Of a stretch of 64,000 nucleotides of DNA, positions 34,148 to 45,800 are shown in pieces. The notes under the pieces are model-generated. The model was not told where the DNA came from, searched no databases, and worked only from the letters and a program-made list of their open reading frames with translations. The position numbers were made by a program, and so were the translations under genes. Numbering within the stretch: the first letter of the stretch is position 1; each line of letters starts with the position of its first letter. The DNA is from Cylindrospermum sp. NIES-4074 (lineage in GTDB: Bacteria > Cyanobacteriota > Cyanobacteriia > Cyanobacteriales > Nostocaceae), in NCBI GenBank assembly GCA_003994795.1, contig AP018271.1:195081-259080 (forward strand), written 5' to 3'.

Positions 34148-35986
34148 ATGAACATTCAATCTTTTCCTAACAACACAACTCAAGCCGAAAAGTTAAAAGA
34201 TGGTAGCCCAATAAGATTTACGTCAGATAAGCATACTACCATAAATGATGAATCCGGCTTTGGCATTTTTGATGCAAGTAAGTCATACTTGACTGTTTCA
34301 CCGTTGAATCTTGTTCCTAGCTCAGTAGCTTCTGCAATAGTCAAGATGCTTGAAGAGATGGGAGTACAGTATGCATTTGGTGTTTCCGGGGGAGCAATTG
34401 TTCCTGTGTGGCACGCTCTGCAACATAGTTCTATTAAAGTGCTGCACTTTCGTCATGAAGCGGGAGCAGCTTTTGCAGCCACTGAAGCTTACTTTGCTAG
34501 CGATCGCCCTGTTGTGGTGTTTGCAACTACGGGACCAGGAATTATTAATGCTTTAACAGGTTTATTTGCTGCTCGTTGGGAGGGTGCAAAGCTAATTTTT
34601 GTCTCAGCTTCTACCTCAACTTCTCAGCGCGGACGCTGGGCTTTCCAGGAAACCAGTACCTATAATATGCCCAGTACGGGAATTTTTACTTCCGAAACTC
34701 TATTTCATTATGCACATACCCTGGAATCAGATGATGAACTTCCAGAGGTTTATCGCCGACTGAATCTGGGTTTAGCCCAACCAGGTGGTTTTGTTGCACA
34801 CTTGAGTATTCCTACCAATATTCAAACAGGTTTAGTTAAAACCGCATTGCCAAAATTGAATGTCTGCTTTTCTCCACCCGCCACCAGTGCAGAAACCATT
34901 GCCGAATGTGCGCGGTTATTGTCACCGGGAACATTTGCCATTTGGGTGGGCTTTGGTGCTAGAGGTGCAGCCGCAGAAATTTTGCAACTTGCTGAGAGGA
35001 CGGGGGCTGCTGTCATCTGTTCACCCCGTGCCAAAGGAATTTTCCCAGAGAATCATCCTCAGTTTGTGGGAGTTACTGGCTTTGGTGGACATAAGTCGGT
35101 TTTAACTTATATGCAAAAGTACCGTCCTCAAAGGGTGCTGGTACTGGGAACACGCCTGGGTGAGTTTACTTCCTTCTGGAATCCAGTCATGATTCCTGAG
35201 CAGGGTTTTGTGCATATTGATCTTGACCCAAATGTACCAGGAACAGCCTATCCAGATGCTAATACTTTTGCTATTCAGTCGGATGTGGGAATGTTTTTGA
35301 AGGCATTACTCAAGCACTTCCCTCCACTTCAAAGTCAAGTACCTGTAATGGTATCACCTCACACTGAAATTCAACCAATCAATCTCCGAAATAAGGGATT
35401 AGTGCGACCCCAGGTGCTAATGAATGCCATTCAACAGGTGATAGTTGAAGAGAGCGACGCTATAGTGATGACCGAAGCAGGTAACTCTTTAGCATGGGGA
35501 AATCATCTGCTGCAATTTACTCAACCAACTCGCTATCGAGCTAGTACAGGATTTGCTTCTTTAGGTCATTTTGTTACGGGTGTTGTTGGTGCAACGTTAG
35601 CAGGCAATAAAAAGGCAGTGGCTATTGTTGGGGATGGGGCAATGCTGATGAATAGTGAAGTTAGCACAGCCGTGAAATACCAGATTCCAGCGGTTTGGAT
35701 CATCCTCAACGACGGATGTTATAACATGTGCAGCCAGGGGTCAACCTTACAGGGTTTTACGGGGATGGATGTAGAAATTCCGCCAGTAGATTTTGTCAAA
35801 CTTGCCAGGGCAATGGGAGCTGATGGTATTCGTGTGGAACGTGAATCTGATCTCTGCGTTGCTCTTCAGAAAGCGATCGCTTCTCCTGTTCCGTTCGTAG
35901 TTGATGTGATTATCGATCCGACTGAACCTGCGCCCCTAGAAAGTCGGATTGGCAGTTTGATGTCCCAAGGTATCACCAATTCATAG
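34148..35986 (+). CDS. thiamine-diphosphate-dependent enzyme (acetolactate synthase-like)
   Basis: A 612-aa ThDP enzyme. The first 55 residues are an unusual extension. The Pyr domain carries catalytic Glu104 in FRHEAGAAFAATEAY and ATTGPGIINALTGLFAA. The PP domain has GDGAMLMNSEVSTAVKYQIP (from residue 495) with the ND pair at the end of AVWIILND. The family covers acetolactate synthase, benzoylformate decarboxylase and ScyA-like acyloin-forming enzymes. The adjacent KAS III gene (12 bases away) suggests acyloin or beta-keto chemistry on a specialised metabolite rather than branched amino-acid synthesis. Confidence 0.85.
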   Translation: MNIQSFPNNTTQAEKLKDGSPIRFTSDKHTTINDESGFGIFDASKSYLTVSPLNLVPSSVASAIVKMLEEMGVQYAFGVSGGAIVPVWHALQHSSIKVLHFRHEAGAAFAATEAYFASDRPVVVFATTGPGIINALTGLFAARWEGAKLIFVSASTSTSQRGRWAFQETSTYNMPSTGIFTSETLFHYAHTLESDDELPEVYRRLNLGLAQPGGFVAHLSIPTNIQTGLVKTALPKLNVCFSPPATSAETIAECARLLSPGTFAIWVGFGARGAAAEILQLAERTGAAVICSPRAKGIFPENHPQFVGVTGFGGHKSVLTYMQKYRPQRVLVLGTRLGEFTSFWNPVMIPEQGFVHIDLDPNVPGTAYPDANTFAIQSDVGMFLKALLKHFPPLQSQVPVMVSPHTEIQPINLRNKGLVRPQVLMNAIQQVIVEESDAIVMTEAGNSLAWGNHLLQFTQPTRYRASTGFASLGHFVTGVVGATLAGNKKAVAIVGDGAMLMNSEVSTAVKYQIPAVWIILNDGCYNMCSQGSTLQGFTGMDVEIPPVDFVKLARAMGADGIRVERESDLCVALQKAIASPVPFVVDVIIDPTEPAPLESRIGSLMSQGITNS

Positions 35987-35998
35987 GAAAGGACTGGT

Positions 35999-37105
35999 AT
36001 GAAAAATTATCCTGTAGGTATTCGCTCTCTAGCACTAAACTTTCCTCGCAACATCCGTACCAATGATTATTACCGCCAGAAATATCCAGAACTGGTGTCT
36101 CGGTCAGAACAGAAAAGTTTAGCTAGGTTGTTTTCACTGACTGACTCTACTCCCAGCAACGAATTTGAACAGGAAATGATGCCTTATCTTGCAGATCCCT
36201 TTCGGGGTGCTGTGGAGCGACGGATACTTGCTCCTGGTGAGACATCCTTAACTTTGGAGTATGGTGCAGCAAGAGAGGCGTTAGAGGCTGCTAAATTAGC
36301 TATAGAAGATATTGATTTGGCGATCGTTACCTCTTTCGGTACAGATGAAGTTGTAGCTGGGAATGCTGCTTTCCTTGTCAATGAACTTGGCTTACATTGT
36401 CCCGCTTGGAATCTTAATTCCATGTGTTCAAGTGGTATAGTTGCAATGCAAACAGCTAGTACATTAGTCCGAGCAGGAGAGTACCGCAATATTCTGGTAG
36501 TTACTTCCTGTGCATATTCTCGGCTTCTAGATGAAAGAGATACGCTTTCGTGGATAACTGGTGATAGTGCCGCAGCTTTTGTAATTAGTGAACTTAAACC
36601 CCAACAAGGAATACTTAGCAGTAAAATCGTTCATTCAGCAGAAACTTGTGGCATATTTCACAGTGAAATTGCAGAAGATGTCCAGGGCAATCTCCGATTA
36701 TTTATGAAAACAGGCAAAGGAGCAAATCGAGTAATTAGCAACACAGCTACCGATTTTGTGCTGAGATGCTGTGAGGGTGCTGCTACTGCTGCTAAAGTGG
36801 CGATCGGCGAAATTGACTTCTTTATTTTCAATACACCAACTGCCTGGTTTACCAAATTTGCTGCTCGTGTACTAGGCATCAATCCAGAACGCACAATCAA
36901 TCTTTATCCCCAGTATGGAAATATTGGGCCCGTACTTCCCTTAGCTAATCTGTATCATGCTGCCCTATCAGGCAAGATTCATGAAAATGATTTAGTTCTC
37001 ATCTACTCCTTTGGGGCATCAGCAAATGCCACCGCCACCGTGATGCGCTGGGGTGATGTAGCTTTAGGCACTGCTGATTTCTTTGAAAAATCTAGCATTA
37101 GGTGA
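35999..37105 (+). CDS. 3-oxoacyl-ACP synthase III-like protein without the usual active-site His
   Basis: A 368-aa thiolase-fold protein. Active-site Cys143 lies in NLNSMCSSGIVAMQTA and the oxyanion Asn in YGNIGPVLPLANLYHA. At the position of the normal HQAN motif this protein has FNTPTAWFTKFAARVLGI, so the decarboxylation His is absent. Family members without it act as acyltransferases or condense non-malonyl units. AAGGACT (a ribosome-binding site) precedes ATG 35999, and the gene is coupled to the ThDP enzyme. Substrates unknown. Confidence 0.8.
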   Translation: MKNYPVGIRSLALNFPRNIRTNDYYRQKYPELVSRSEQKSLARLFSLTDSTPSNEFEQEMMPYLADPFRGAVERRILAPGETSLTLEYGAAREALEAAKLAIEDIDLAIVTSFGTDEVVAGNAAFLVNELGLHCPAWNLNSMCSSGIVAMQTASTLVRAGEYRNILVVTSCAYSRLLDERDTLSWITGDSAAAFVISELKPQQGILSSKIVHSAETCGIFHSEIAEDVQGNLRLFMKTGKGANRVISNTATDFVLRCCEGAATAAKVAIGEIDFFIFNTPTAWFTKFAARVLGINPERTINLYPQYGNIGPVLPLANLYHAALSGKIHENDLVLIYSFGASANATATVMRWGDVALGTADFFEKSSIR

Positions 37106-37121
37106 ATTTGACACTTTCCCA

Positions 37122-37147
37122 CCACTGTATTGCTTTGCAATCAGTGG
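37122..37147 (+). terminator. hairpin after the KAS III gene
   Basis: CCACTG-T-ATTGC-TTT-GCAAT-CAGTGG forms an 11-bp stem with one bulge, 17 bases after the stop. No U-run follows, so termination strength is uncertain. Confidence 0.5.
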
Positions 37148-37659
37148 GGGATATCAAAGTTCAATCTTTGGCTATAGTTTTAAAACACACACCAAGACTA
37201 CTCGTGGTAACTGATAACGCTTCTCCTCAACTCTAACTCTCACCAAAAACTCAATATACGGAACTTTTCTGTAACTTTACTGTATTGACTATCAACGTTA
37301 GTTGCTTTAAATTGCTTGTGAGCAGGTAATGAATATCATATTGAGTGAGTAAAAAAATCAAGCAAGGTATTAATAATAGCTTTCATGATATTTAGACTGA
37401 TGAGCTAATGTTCGATTTAATCACAAGGAGAATAAACCACGAATGTTTCAATATTTAGGACTTATGTATTGCACAAATTTATCATCTGTCCATCAACGAA
37501 AATATGTCGTTCTGGGCTGTTATAAATTATCCTTTGATAAGCAGCGATCGCCTAAATAGTGCCGAAAAATCAAGGTTATTTTTGGTTCAAGTCTATTGAA
37601 TCTTGAGATGCTTTATTAAGCACGTATTTTAAAATTCAATACTTGTTTTACTGGGAGAA
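37148..37659. promoter_or_regulatory. long upstream region of the caspase gene with 11-bp repeat
   Basis: About 510 bases, AT-rich. At 37261-37282 GGAACTTTTCT and GTAACTTTACT follow each other at 11-bp spacing, then GTATTGAC and GTTGCTTTAA. A closely similar arrangement lies at 50841-50898. One HIP1 octamer is at about 37544. No small gene is supported. Confidence 0.45.
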
Positions 37660-39684
37660 ATGAACATGACTAGCAATCTTTATGCACTACTTGTCGGTAT
37701 TGATAAATATCCTAATCCTAATGATCGCCTGGAAGGTTGTGTGAACGATATTAAAGCTGTAGAAGAATATTTAGAGCAATGGCTGTCCCGTGATAGCTAC
37801 CAACTTCACATCAAAACTCTCTTGGAGAGTGAAGCAACTCGTGACGCTATTATTCAGGGTTTCCAGCAGCATTTATCTCAAGCAAACAGCAATGATGTTG
37901 TTCTATTCTACTACAGTGGACATGGTTCCCAAGAAAAGAATATACCGGAAGAGTTGTGGCGTTTTGAGCCAGATCGAAAAAATGAAACGTTGTATTGTTA
38001 CGATAGTAGTCTTCCTGGTCATTGGCATCTAGCAGACAAAGAGCTTGCCAAACTCATTGCTAAAGTTGCAAAAAAAGAGCCTCATATTTGTATTATTCTC
38101 GATTGCTGTCATTCTGGTTCTGGTACAAAAGATCCCAGTCAGGATGTAGTGGAACGTCAAGTTTCTCCAGACAAGCGTTTTCGCCCCCTAAATAGCTATA
38201 TTTTCAATATGAATGAATTGGAATATTTATGCAGATCCCGCAGTTCTCATCTCATTTCCACTGGTTGGGAGTTTCCTCAAGGGAAACACATTCTTATGGC
38301 AGCTTGTGAAGATCATGATACAGCAAAAGAACTGATGATTAATGGGAAAAAACATGGAATCTTTTCCTACTGTTTGTTAGAGATTTTGAAACAACAGGGT
38401 AAATTGACGTATCGAGAACTGTGGCAACAAACTAAAAATGGAGTCTCTAGAGAACTAGCAAAAAGGTCAAGAACTCAATTTCCTCAACTCGAAACTACGC
38501 CTCCAGGCAATGATATTTTGCTGTTTTTAGATGGGGCGATCGCTCAACGAGCAGCTTACTTCACCGTTCGCCATGACCGACAACTGGGTTGGGTAATAGA
38601 TGGAGGAGCAATACACGGTGTTCAGCCACCTGCGGAACAAGAAACAACTGTACTGGCTTTGTTTAAGTTCAACTGTAATGTAAATGATTTGAAAAATCCT
38701 GATAAATCTATTGGCGAAGCCACCGTTAGAGAAGTATTACCTCAATTGAGTAAGTTAGATATCCACTTCGATACGAAGCTGTCAACTGAATGTATATACA
38801 AAGCTATAGTTATTAGCCTACCTTTACCAACCCAAGGAGTATACATTGAAGGAGATGAGGTAGGGGTTAATTTAGCTTCTAAGGCAATCAACTCTGCAAC
38901 AACGGGTAAGTTTCCTTCTATATATATTCGCTCAGTACCTAACCGTAATGATGCCCAGTTGTATTTGCAATGTTGTAATCAAGAGTATTTGATTCGCTTA
39001 CAAGGAGAAAGTCGCCCTTTAATTACTCCGATTCAAGGTTTCACTTTAGATCATGCCAAACAGGCGATCGAGCGACTAGAGCATATTGCTCGCTGGATGA
39101 CAATTCGTGACCTCCTCAGCCCTCCTGCAAGCCGCATTCAACCTGATGATATTGAGATGGAGCTTTTGTTTGAAGGCGAGAATAATCCTCGCAAAGAAAA
39201 AGAAATTCGTCAGAAGTATCAATATAAGGAAGGAAAATGGCAGCCTCCAAGATGCACAATCAAACTCACAAATCACAGCCAGAAAACTTTATACTGCACG
39301 ATACTAGCTCTCACAGATAGATTTGCCATAGTCGCCCCATTTTTTGAAGCTGGTTATGTGAGACTTGAACCAGGACAAATCGCGTGGGCTGGGAATGGAA
39401 ATTACATTAAATTTTCGATTGAACCAGAATTACGCAAGCTAGGAATTACAGAGGCTAAAGATGTATTAAAATTGATTGTGAGTACATCTGAATTTGATGC
39501 ACGGTTAAGCACTCAAGATGCCTTGGATATGGGTCGTTCTTCACATAAATTACTGTTTAAACAAAGCACACTCAATCGCTTAATGAATCGCGCTCAATTT
39601 CGGCTTCCTGAAATTGAAAAAGAAGAAGCTTATGATGACTGGTATACCAAACAAGTCGTCCTATCTATTGCTCTCTCATCTTAA
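37660..39684 (+). CDS. caspase-like (C14) peptidase with long C-terminal domain
   Basis: A 674-aa protein. The N-terminal 270 residues form a metacaspase-type domain: ALLVGIDKYP, DIKAVEEYL, catalytic His88 in YYSGHGSQ and Cys150 in IILDCCHSGSG. The C-terminal 400 residues start FTVRHDRQLGWVIDGGAIHG and end with an immunoglobulin-like segment (CTIKLTNHSQKTLYCTILAL), as often seen in cyanobacterial caspase proteins that respond to STAND partners. No signal peptide or TM. It lies 146 bases before the giant caspase-STAND gene on the same strand. Role in regulated cell death or defence is inferred from family knowledge. Confidence 0.85.
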   Translation: MNMTSNLYALLVGIDKYPNPNDRLEGCVNDIKAVEEYLEQWLSRDSYQLHIKTLLESEATRDAIIQGFQQHLSQANSNDVVLFYYSGHGSQEKNIPEELWRFEPDRKNETLYCYDSSLPGHWHLADKELAKLIAKVAKKEPHICIILDCCHSGSGTKDPSQDVVERQVSPDKRFRPLNSYIFNMNELEYLCRSRSSHLISTGWEFPQGKHILMAACEDHDTAKELMINGKKHGIFSYCLLEILKQQGKLTYRELWQQTKNGVSRELAKRSRTQFPQLETTPPGNDILLFLDGAIAQRAAYFTVRHDRQLGWVIDGGAIHGVQPPAEQETTVLALFKFNCNVNDLKNPDKSIGEATVREVLPQLSKLDIHFDTKLSTECIYKAIVISLPLPTQGVYIEGDEVGVNLASKAINSATTGKFPSIYIRSVPNRNDAQLYLQCCNQEYLIRLQGESRPLITPIQGFTLDHAKQAIERLEHIARWMTIRDLLSPPASRIQPDDIEMELLFEGENNPRKEKEIRQKYQYKEGKWQPPRCTIKLTNHSQKTLYCTILALTDRFAIVAPFFEAGYVRLEPGQIAWAGNGNYIKFSIEPELRKLGITEAKDVLKLIVSTSEFDARLSTQDALDMGRSSHKLLFKQSTLNRLMNRAQFRLPEIEKEEAYDDWYTKQVVLSIALSS

Positions 39685-39830
39685 TAATTTTGAAGACTCC
39701 CCATTATACAGCTACTCATTTGCATTATGGGGGAATCCCATCACCAAAATAATGCCTTGATTCAAATAAAAATCAAGGAAAATACAGCAGTTTCATACAT
39801 ATCTACCTATTTTTTCTGAGAGGTTTAACT

Positions 39831-42800
39831 ATGAGTACAAATGAGAACAGACGGCATGGATTTGAGCATAACTTTGCCATTATTATTGGTATTAATGAAT
39901 ATAAAACTGATAAAAATAAGTTGAAACTGGCAGTACCCGATGCAGAGGCATTGAGTAATTTTCTAGGTGATCAGGAGCGCGAAAAATACCGGGGTGGTGA
40001 TGAATGGTATAAAGTTTTATTACTAAAAGATGAACAAGCAACATATAAGGGATTAAAAGATTTACTGAATAACTTGGGTCAAGGAAAAATTAACTTCCCC
40101 AATGAGGAAATAACTCTAAGAAAAGAAGACCGTCTTTTGTTTTACTTTTCAGGTCATGGTCTAGAAGTTGCTCAAGCAAATAATCAAGATAACTCACACG
40201 GTTTAGAACTGCTATCCCAAGATGAGAAGAAGTTGAATGCGGAAGAGTTAATAGATGTCTTAAGTAAACTACCTTGTGATCATTTACTCCTTATTCTAGA
40301 TTGTTGCTATGCAGGTAAAGTGAAAATATCACTTCAAAAACAGCAATCTGTTTATAAAGCTCCCTCTATTGATGACAATAGAAAAACGTATAGACAAGAT
40401 TATGATCGCATGTGGAAGAGACCGACCTTCACTGTGATTTCTTCCGCAGGGAATACATCAGCACTTGATTCTGAAAATGAAAAACAAAAAAATTCATATT
40501 TCTTGCAAACGTTGTTGGAAGCTCTAAAAAATGGAGGTGTTAATCAAAAATCTGATTCTAACAATGACAATATAATTACGGCAGAAGAAATTTGGAATTA
40601 TCTTGTTAGTAACAACATCATTCAGAGACATCAACAGCCAGAAATTTCTTATCATCAAAACGAGGAGAAAGGAACATTAAGAGGACAATATTTCTTTTTA
40701 CGTCCTGAATTTGACCCTGAAAAACTTAAAAAAATTAAAAATTTAGATAGTCCTTATAAAGGTCTATTTGCCTATGAAGAAGAAGATGAACCTATATTTT
40801 TTGGTCGGCAAGAGATAGTAAACGATTTATTCAAGTTAGTCAATGAAAATAATCACAAGCTAACTGTTGTTACTGGTGCATCGGGTTCTGGTAAATCCAG
40901 TATTGTCAAAGCAGGGCTGATTCCATTATTGAAGAAGCACAACAATCAAACCTCTAAGGACAACAATCCAAATACTAAGGAATGGTACATTCTTGAAACA
41001 ATACGTCCTGGTATATCACCCTTGAGAGCATTAGTAAGTGCTATTTTACCGCTTTCTAATAAAGAATTAATGGCTAAGGTTGAAAAACTTAAGTTTTTCA
41101 GTGTGAATAAATGGGAAGATACCACCACAAATAAAAAACTTTTACAAATTATTGATGGCTACAATAACCTGAAAGAAGAAATAAAAGATAAAGAGGAACA
41201 GAAGGAAATAGAGAAAATCAAAGGAGAGGTAGAAAATGAATTAAATCGACAAGTTCAAGATTTAATAAATGTTTTGCTAAAATTATCTAACAATAGTAAT
41301 CAACATATATTGTTAGTTGTTGATCAATTTGAGGAACTGATTACACAATCTGATCCGCAAGATAAAAAATTATTTTTGAAGTGTCTAGTTAAAATACTAG
41401 ACGCTGAAGAATTAAAATTTCATATTCTGATCACAATACGTTCAGATTTTGAAATTTATTTTCGAGGTTCTTCAAATGACAGCAATTCTAAAAATGCAGA
41501 GAATGAATCGGATATTTGTAAATATTGGAATAAAGAAAAATCAAATCGTCGGCCAATTCCAGAAATGAACATATCTCAATTGAAAGAAGCGATAATAAGA
41601 CCAGCTTCACTTTTTATTGATAAGGATAACCACATTCTAGATTTTGAATCAGAAAAACTTGTTGACGGGATTATTGAAGATGTATATGGAATGCCAGGAT
41701 CACTGGCACTGCTTTCGTTCACATTGGATGAACTTTATAAGATTGCGAAAGAATCACAAAAATCACCAGAAAATTACAAGATAACTATTAAGAAAAAGGA
41801 TTATGACGAATTAGGCGGTGTTGCTAAGGCTTTAACCAAAAGGGCAACAAAAGTATACGAAGAACTGAAATCAAGTGATGATAAAACAGGTGATGATAAA
41901 ACAGGTGAGATACGTCAAGTGATGATGAAACACCTAATCCTTCGCATGACCACAGTTCAGGGAGGAAAATTAGCCAGGCGACCTGTACCCGAATCAGAGT
42001 TAGTTTATCCTGACTGGCGTTCCAGGTATAAAAATGCTACAAAATACATGAAAGAAGTTACCGATAAACTTGTTCAGGCTCGATTAATTGTTGCTGGCTC
42101 TTATGATAATAAAAAGGATGATAAAGACAACCAAATTTCATACTATGAACCTGCCCATGATGCACTGATTTTGCATTGGGATAAGCACAATGAAAACCAA
42201 GAATTGATTACTTTGTGCGCTCACCTTATTCCTGCGGTACAAGATTGGGAAACAAATCAAAAAAACCTACAGAATTCAGAAAAATTACAGAATTCAGAAA
42301 AACCCCAGAATTTATTCAAGCGCTCAATTCATGCTTTGGGTAAAAGTTTTGCTCGCTCAACTCATGCTTTGGGAAAAAGTTTCGATTTTGCTGTTGAACA
42401 GGTATTGAGGTTACAACTACAAAAATATATACATATCTTTAAATCTGACTCATCAGGTAGTGTGATTTTTGCCTTTCTTCTCGTTATACAGAGCTATTTA
42501 CACCAACTGTCATCAATACTTCTAAAGAAGTACCTATCAAACAATAGTAGAAAATCAGAAAACAATAGTAGAAAATCAGATGCCTACCTCTGGAATAACA
42601 ATCCACGATTGGAACAAGTTAGACAGTTTTTATACCTTAAGGATAGTTGGCTGAATGATAGTGAAACGAAGTTTGTGCAGCAAAGTGTTATCCAAAAAGG
42701 GCGCTGGAATTTTTTGTTCTCAACAGGGATAACAAGTGCGGCAGTTGTGTTTTTTATACTGGCAGTATTAGCTTGGATTGGGCAGAGAGAGGCAGGAATT

Positions 42801-45800
42801 AAGAGTGTCCGTGCTTTCAGAGAATCTGCCGAAGCCAACTTGCGCTCAAACAATGACCTAGAGGCGACACTTGATGTTTTACGGGCGAAAAAAGGACTTC
42901 GGGAACTTTTACCTTTTGGACGGTTTCCAGATCCAATAGAAGAAGCTGAACTTCAAGCAACACTGCACAAAGTTTTTTATGATGTCAAGGAACGCAACCG
43001 TCTCCAAATAAATCGCACTAGTGTCAATAAAATGGCACTAAGTCCAGATGGTAAAAGATTAGTAACCGTTGTAAAGGATACAGTTATCTTATGGGATACA
43101 TCCGATGGCAGATTGCTCAAACAATTTCAAACAGGACAAACTAATGTTTTAGCTATGGCATTTCATCCCACTGACAGTAACATCTTTGCAACTGCTGGAA
43201 TAGGTGAATATCGGGTTAAGTTATGGAAGATTGAAAATGATGGCAAAGTTAATCCCTGGAAAACCAAGAATGACCAACCACGCGATCAAAACCTAAAAAT
43301 TCCTAATCCTGTTTATAGCATCGCATTTATTGATAATGACAAAATTGAGGACAAAATTGCGACTATTGAAGATGATGATCAGAATAATCAGAGAATAATA
43401 AGAATTTGGGATATTTCATCAGGCGAGATAAATAGCGAACTTTCAATAAATACAGTTTCAATAAATACAGGAGAAAATCAAAAACCCAGAGCATCAGAAG
43501 CAAAACCCAGTAACAACCAGCCTTTGTCTAATTCCCAGAAAATTAACTTAGCATCAGAAAATATAATCAATAACTTATTAAATAATCCTGAAACAATCAG
43601 AAACTTCAATAGATTAAACAGATCACTTGATTCAGTTCAAGATTTATCATTCAGTCCCAAAAATAACTTACTAGCGATCATTAAAGGGCAGGATCAAGTT
43701 ATTTTGTGTTCAATTGTATTTCAAGAAAACAAAGCTCTGTTGTGTAGTAAAGAAAAACTAGAAGAGAATAAATACAGGATAGCAAAAACTATCTCTAGCC
43801 TAGCTTTTGACTCAGAAGGCAATTTAGCGTTTGTAGGAGAAGACGGTAAGATAAAACAGTGGGAAGAGTGGGAAATTGAGAATAATGGCTTGAAATCTGA
43901 ACCTATAGAAATCCCAATTGAACAAGACATATATAGTGTTGCATTAAGCAAAGATATTATCGCAACTATTGGACTCTATTCTAAAGTGGTTTTACGAGAT
44001 AATTCTGGTAAAGAAATTAGGTCTATTGAACCACCAGCAAGAATATTTCGTAACAATATTATTGCTTTAAGTCCCGACGGCTCATTACTGGCAACTGCGG
44101 GTGATGATAGATATGTTCAATTATGGGATTCTTCTGGTAAGCGCATAAGTAGAATTAGAACAGAACTGAAAAATGTTATTAGTCTTAGATTCGACCCCGA
44201 TTCGACAAAAAAGATAGTATTGATTAGTGGAGATGATGGGAAAGTTAAAAAAGTTGAGAGGTGGGAAATAACCAAAAATTGGAATTTAGTTGTTGAACCT
44301 GAAAATGAAACTGCTCCTCAGCCGCCGAGCGAAAGCGAAATCATGAATAAATGGAAAACTTTCTTAGACCAACAATCAAAGAAATATCAAGAATTAAAAC
44401 CAAATATTAAGAGCTTTGCAGTTACTACCGACGGCACGAAGCTAGTAATTGGTGATAAGGACGGCACGGTTTGGCAATGGGATGACATGATGAAAGAATT
44501 AATGCCCCTGTTGCAAACACAACAAGGAAGTATTGAAGCTTTGGCATTAACTTCCAACAACATACTAGCAACTCTTGGTGAGGACGGTACCCTCAGAATT
44601 TGGGATTTTCGCAATCAGCAAATTCAAGTCCCGCATGCGTTCAAAGAAGGTGTTAGCAACATTGCATTTAGTTCAGACAGCACCAAACTAGCAACTATTG
44701 GAGAAGATGGCCATATTAAATTGTGGGATAATTATGGTAATTTGCTTAAGCACATTTCCATGAAGGAAAATATTGCTTTTAGCATTGCTTTTAGTCCTAA
44801 TGATAATTTGTTGATAGTTGGTGGAAAAGGTGGTCTAGTACAACTCTTTGACATTACTGGTGAGCTAGTTAGTGAACCCGTAACTCTAGAAGGTGGCAAT
44901 GTTACCAGTTTAAGTTGGAGTAGTGACAATAAATTATTGGCGATCGCTGAAAATGACGCAAATCAAACAAAAACCGTCTGGCAAGGAACTATCAAAGTGG
45001 AAAAAGGCAATTCTTCCACCTCGAAAATTCAATTTGACATTCCATCCCATATTTTGCAGAGTGCAACCTTGAGTAAAGATGGCAAATTCGCAGTTGTAAC
45101 TCCACAAGATCAGAATACAGTTTCGATATTAGCTAAATTAGACACAAAGCCGTCAGACACAAAGCCGTCGAATGACGACTTCCAAACACAGCAAGGTGGT
45201 GTTGTTAACATAGCGTTTAGCTCTAATGGTGAGCTATTAGCAACCATAGGTGAAGATGACTCATTACGATTAGGGGATACATCAGGTAAATTATTTGATG
45301 TAGTTGCAACACAACAAACAGAAATTACAAAGGTAGTGTTTAGTCCTGATGGTAGGATGTTAGCGACTATTGGACGCAAGGAAAATAAGCCAACGACGAA
45401 GCTGTGGCAAATTTCAAAAACAGAAAATAAACTAACTCTGTTTAAAACTCTTGAAAATGTCTCAAGTGTAGCTTTTAGTCCTGATGGCAGATTAATGGCA
45501 ACTGGTCAAAGTGGAAGCAACGGCAACCTTGAAATCTGGCAGCTTGGTAACACTGATGAATTATTTGCGAGAATTTGCAGTCAGGTGAAAAGCTATCTCG
45601 AAGAGGTATCCGATTCCAGCGATCGCCATCTTTGCGACGGAGTAGCATCACCAATTGCACAAGTAGTAATTAGCAGTGGAGATCGAATTTTAACACCAAA
45701 TACTGCTGTTGGACAAAAGCAGGCTGGAGTGGAGGCGATCGCCAATGGCGATTTCAACAAAGCTGTCGAATATCTCCAAGCGTACCGCAACCCAAATCCG

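Noticed and set aside
37122-37147. Riboswitch upstream of the caspase gene
   Set aside because: A simple hairpin 500 bases upstream, more simply a terminator of the KAS III gene.
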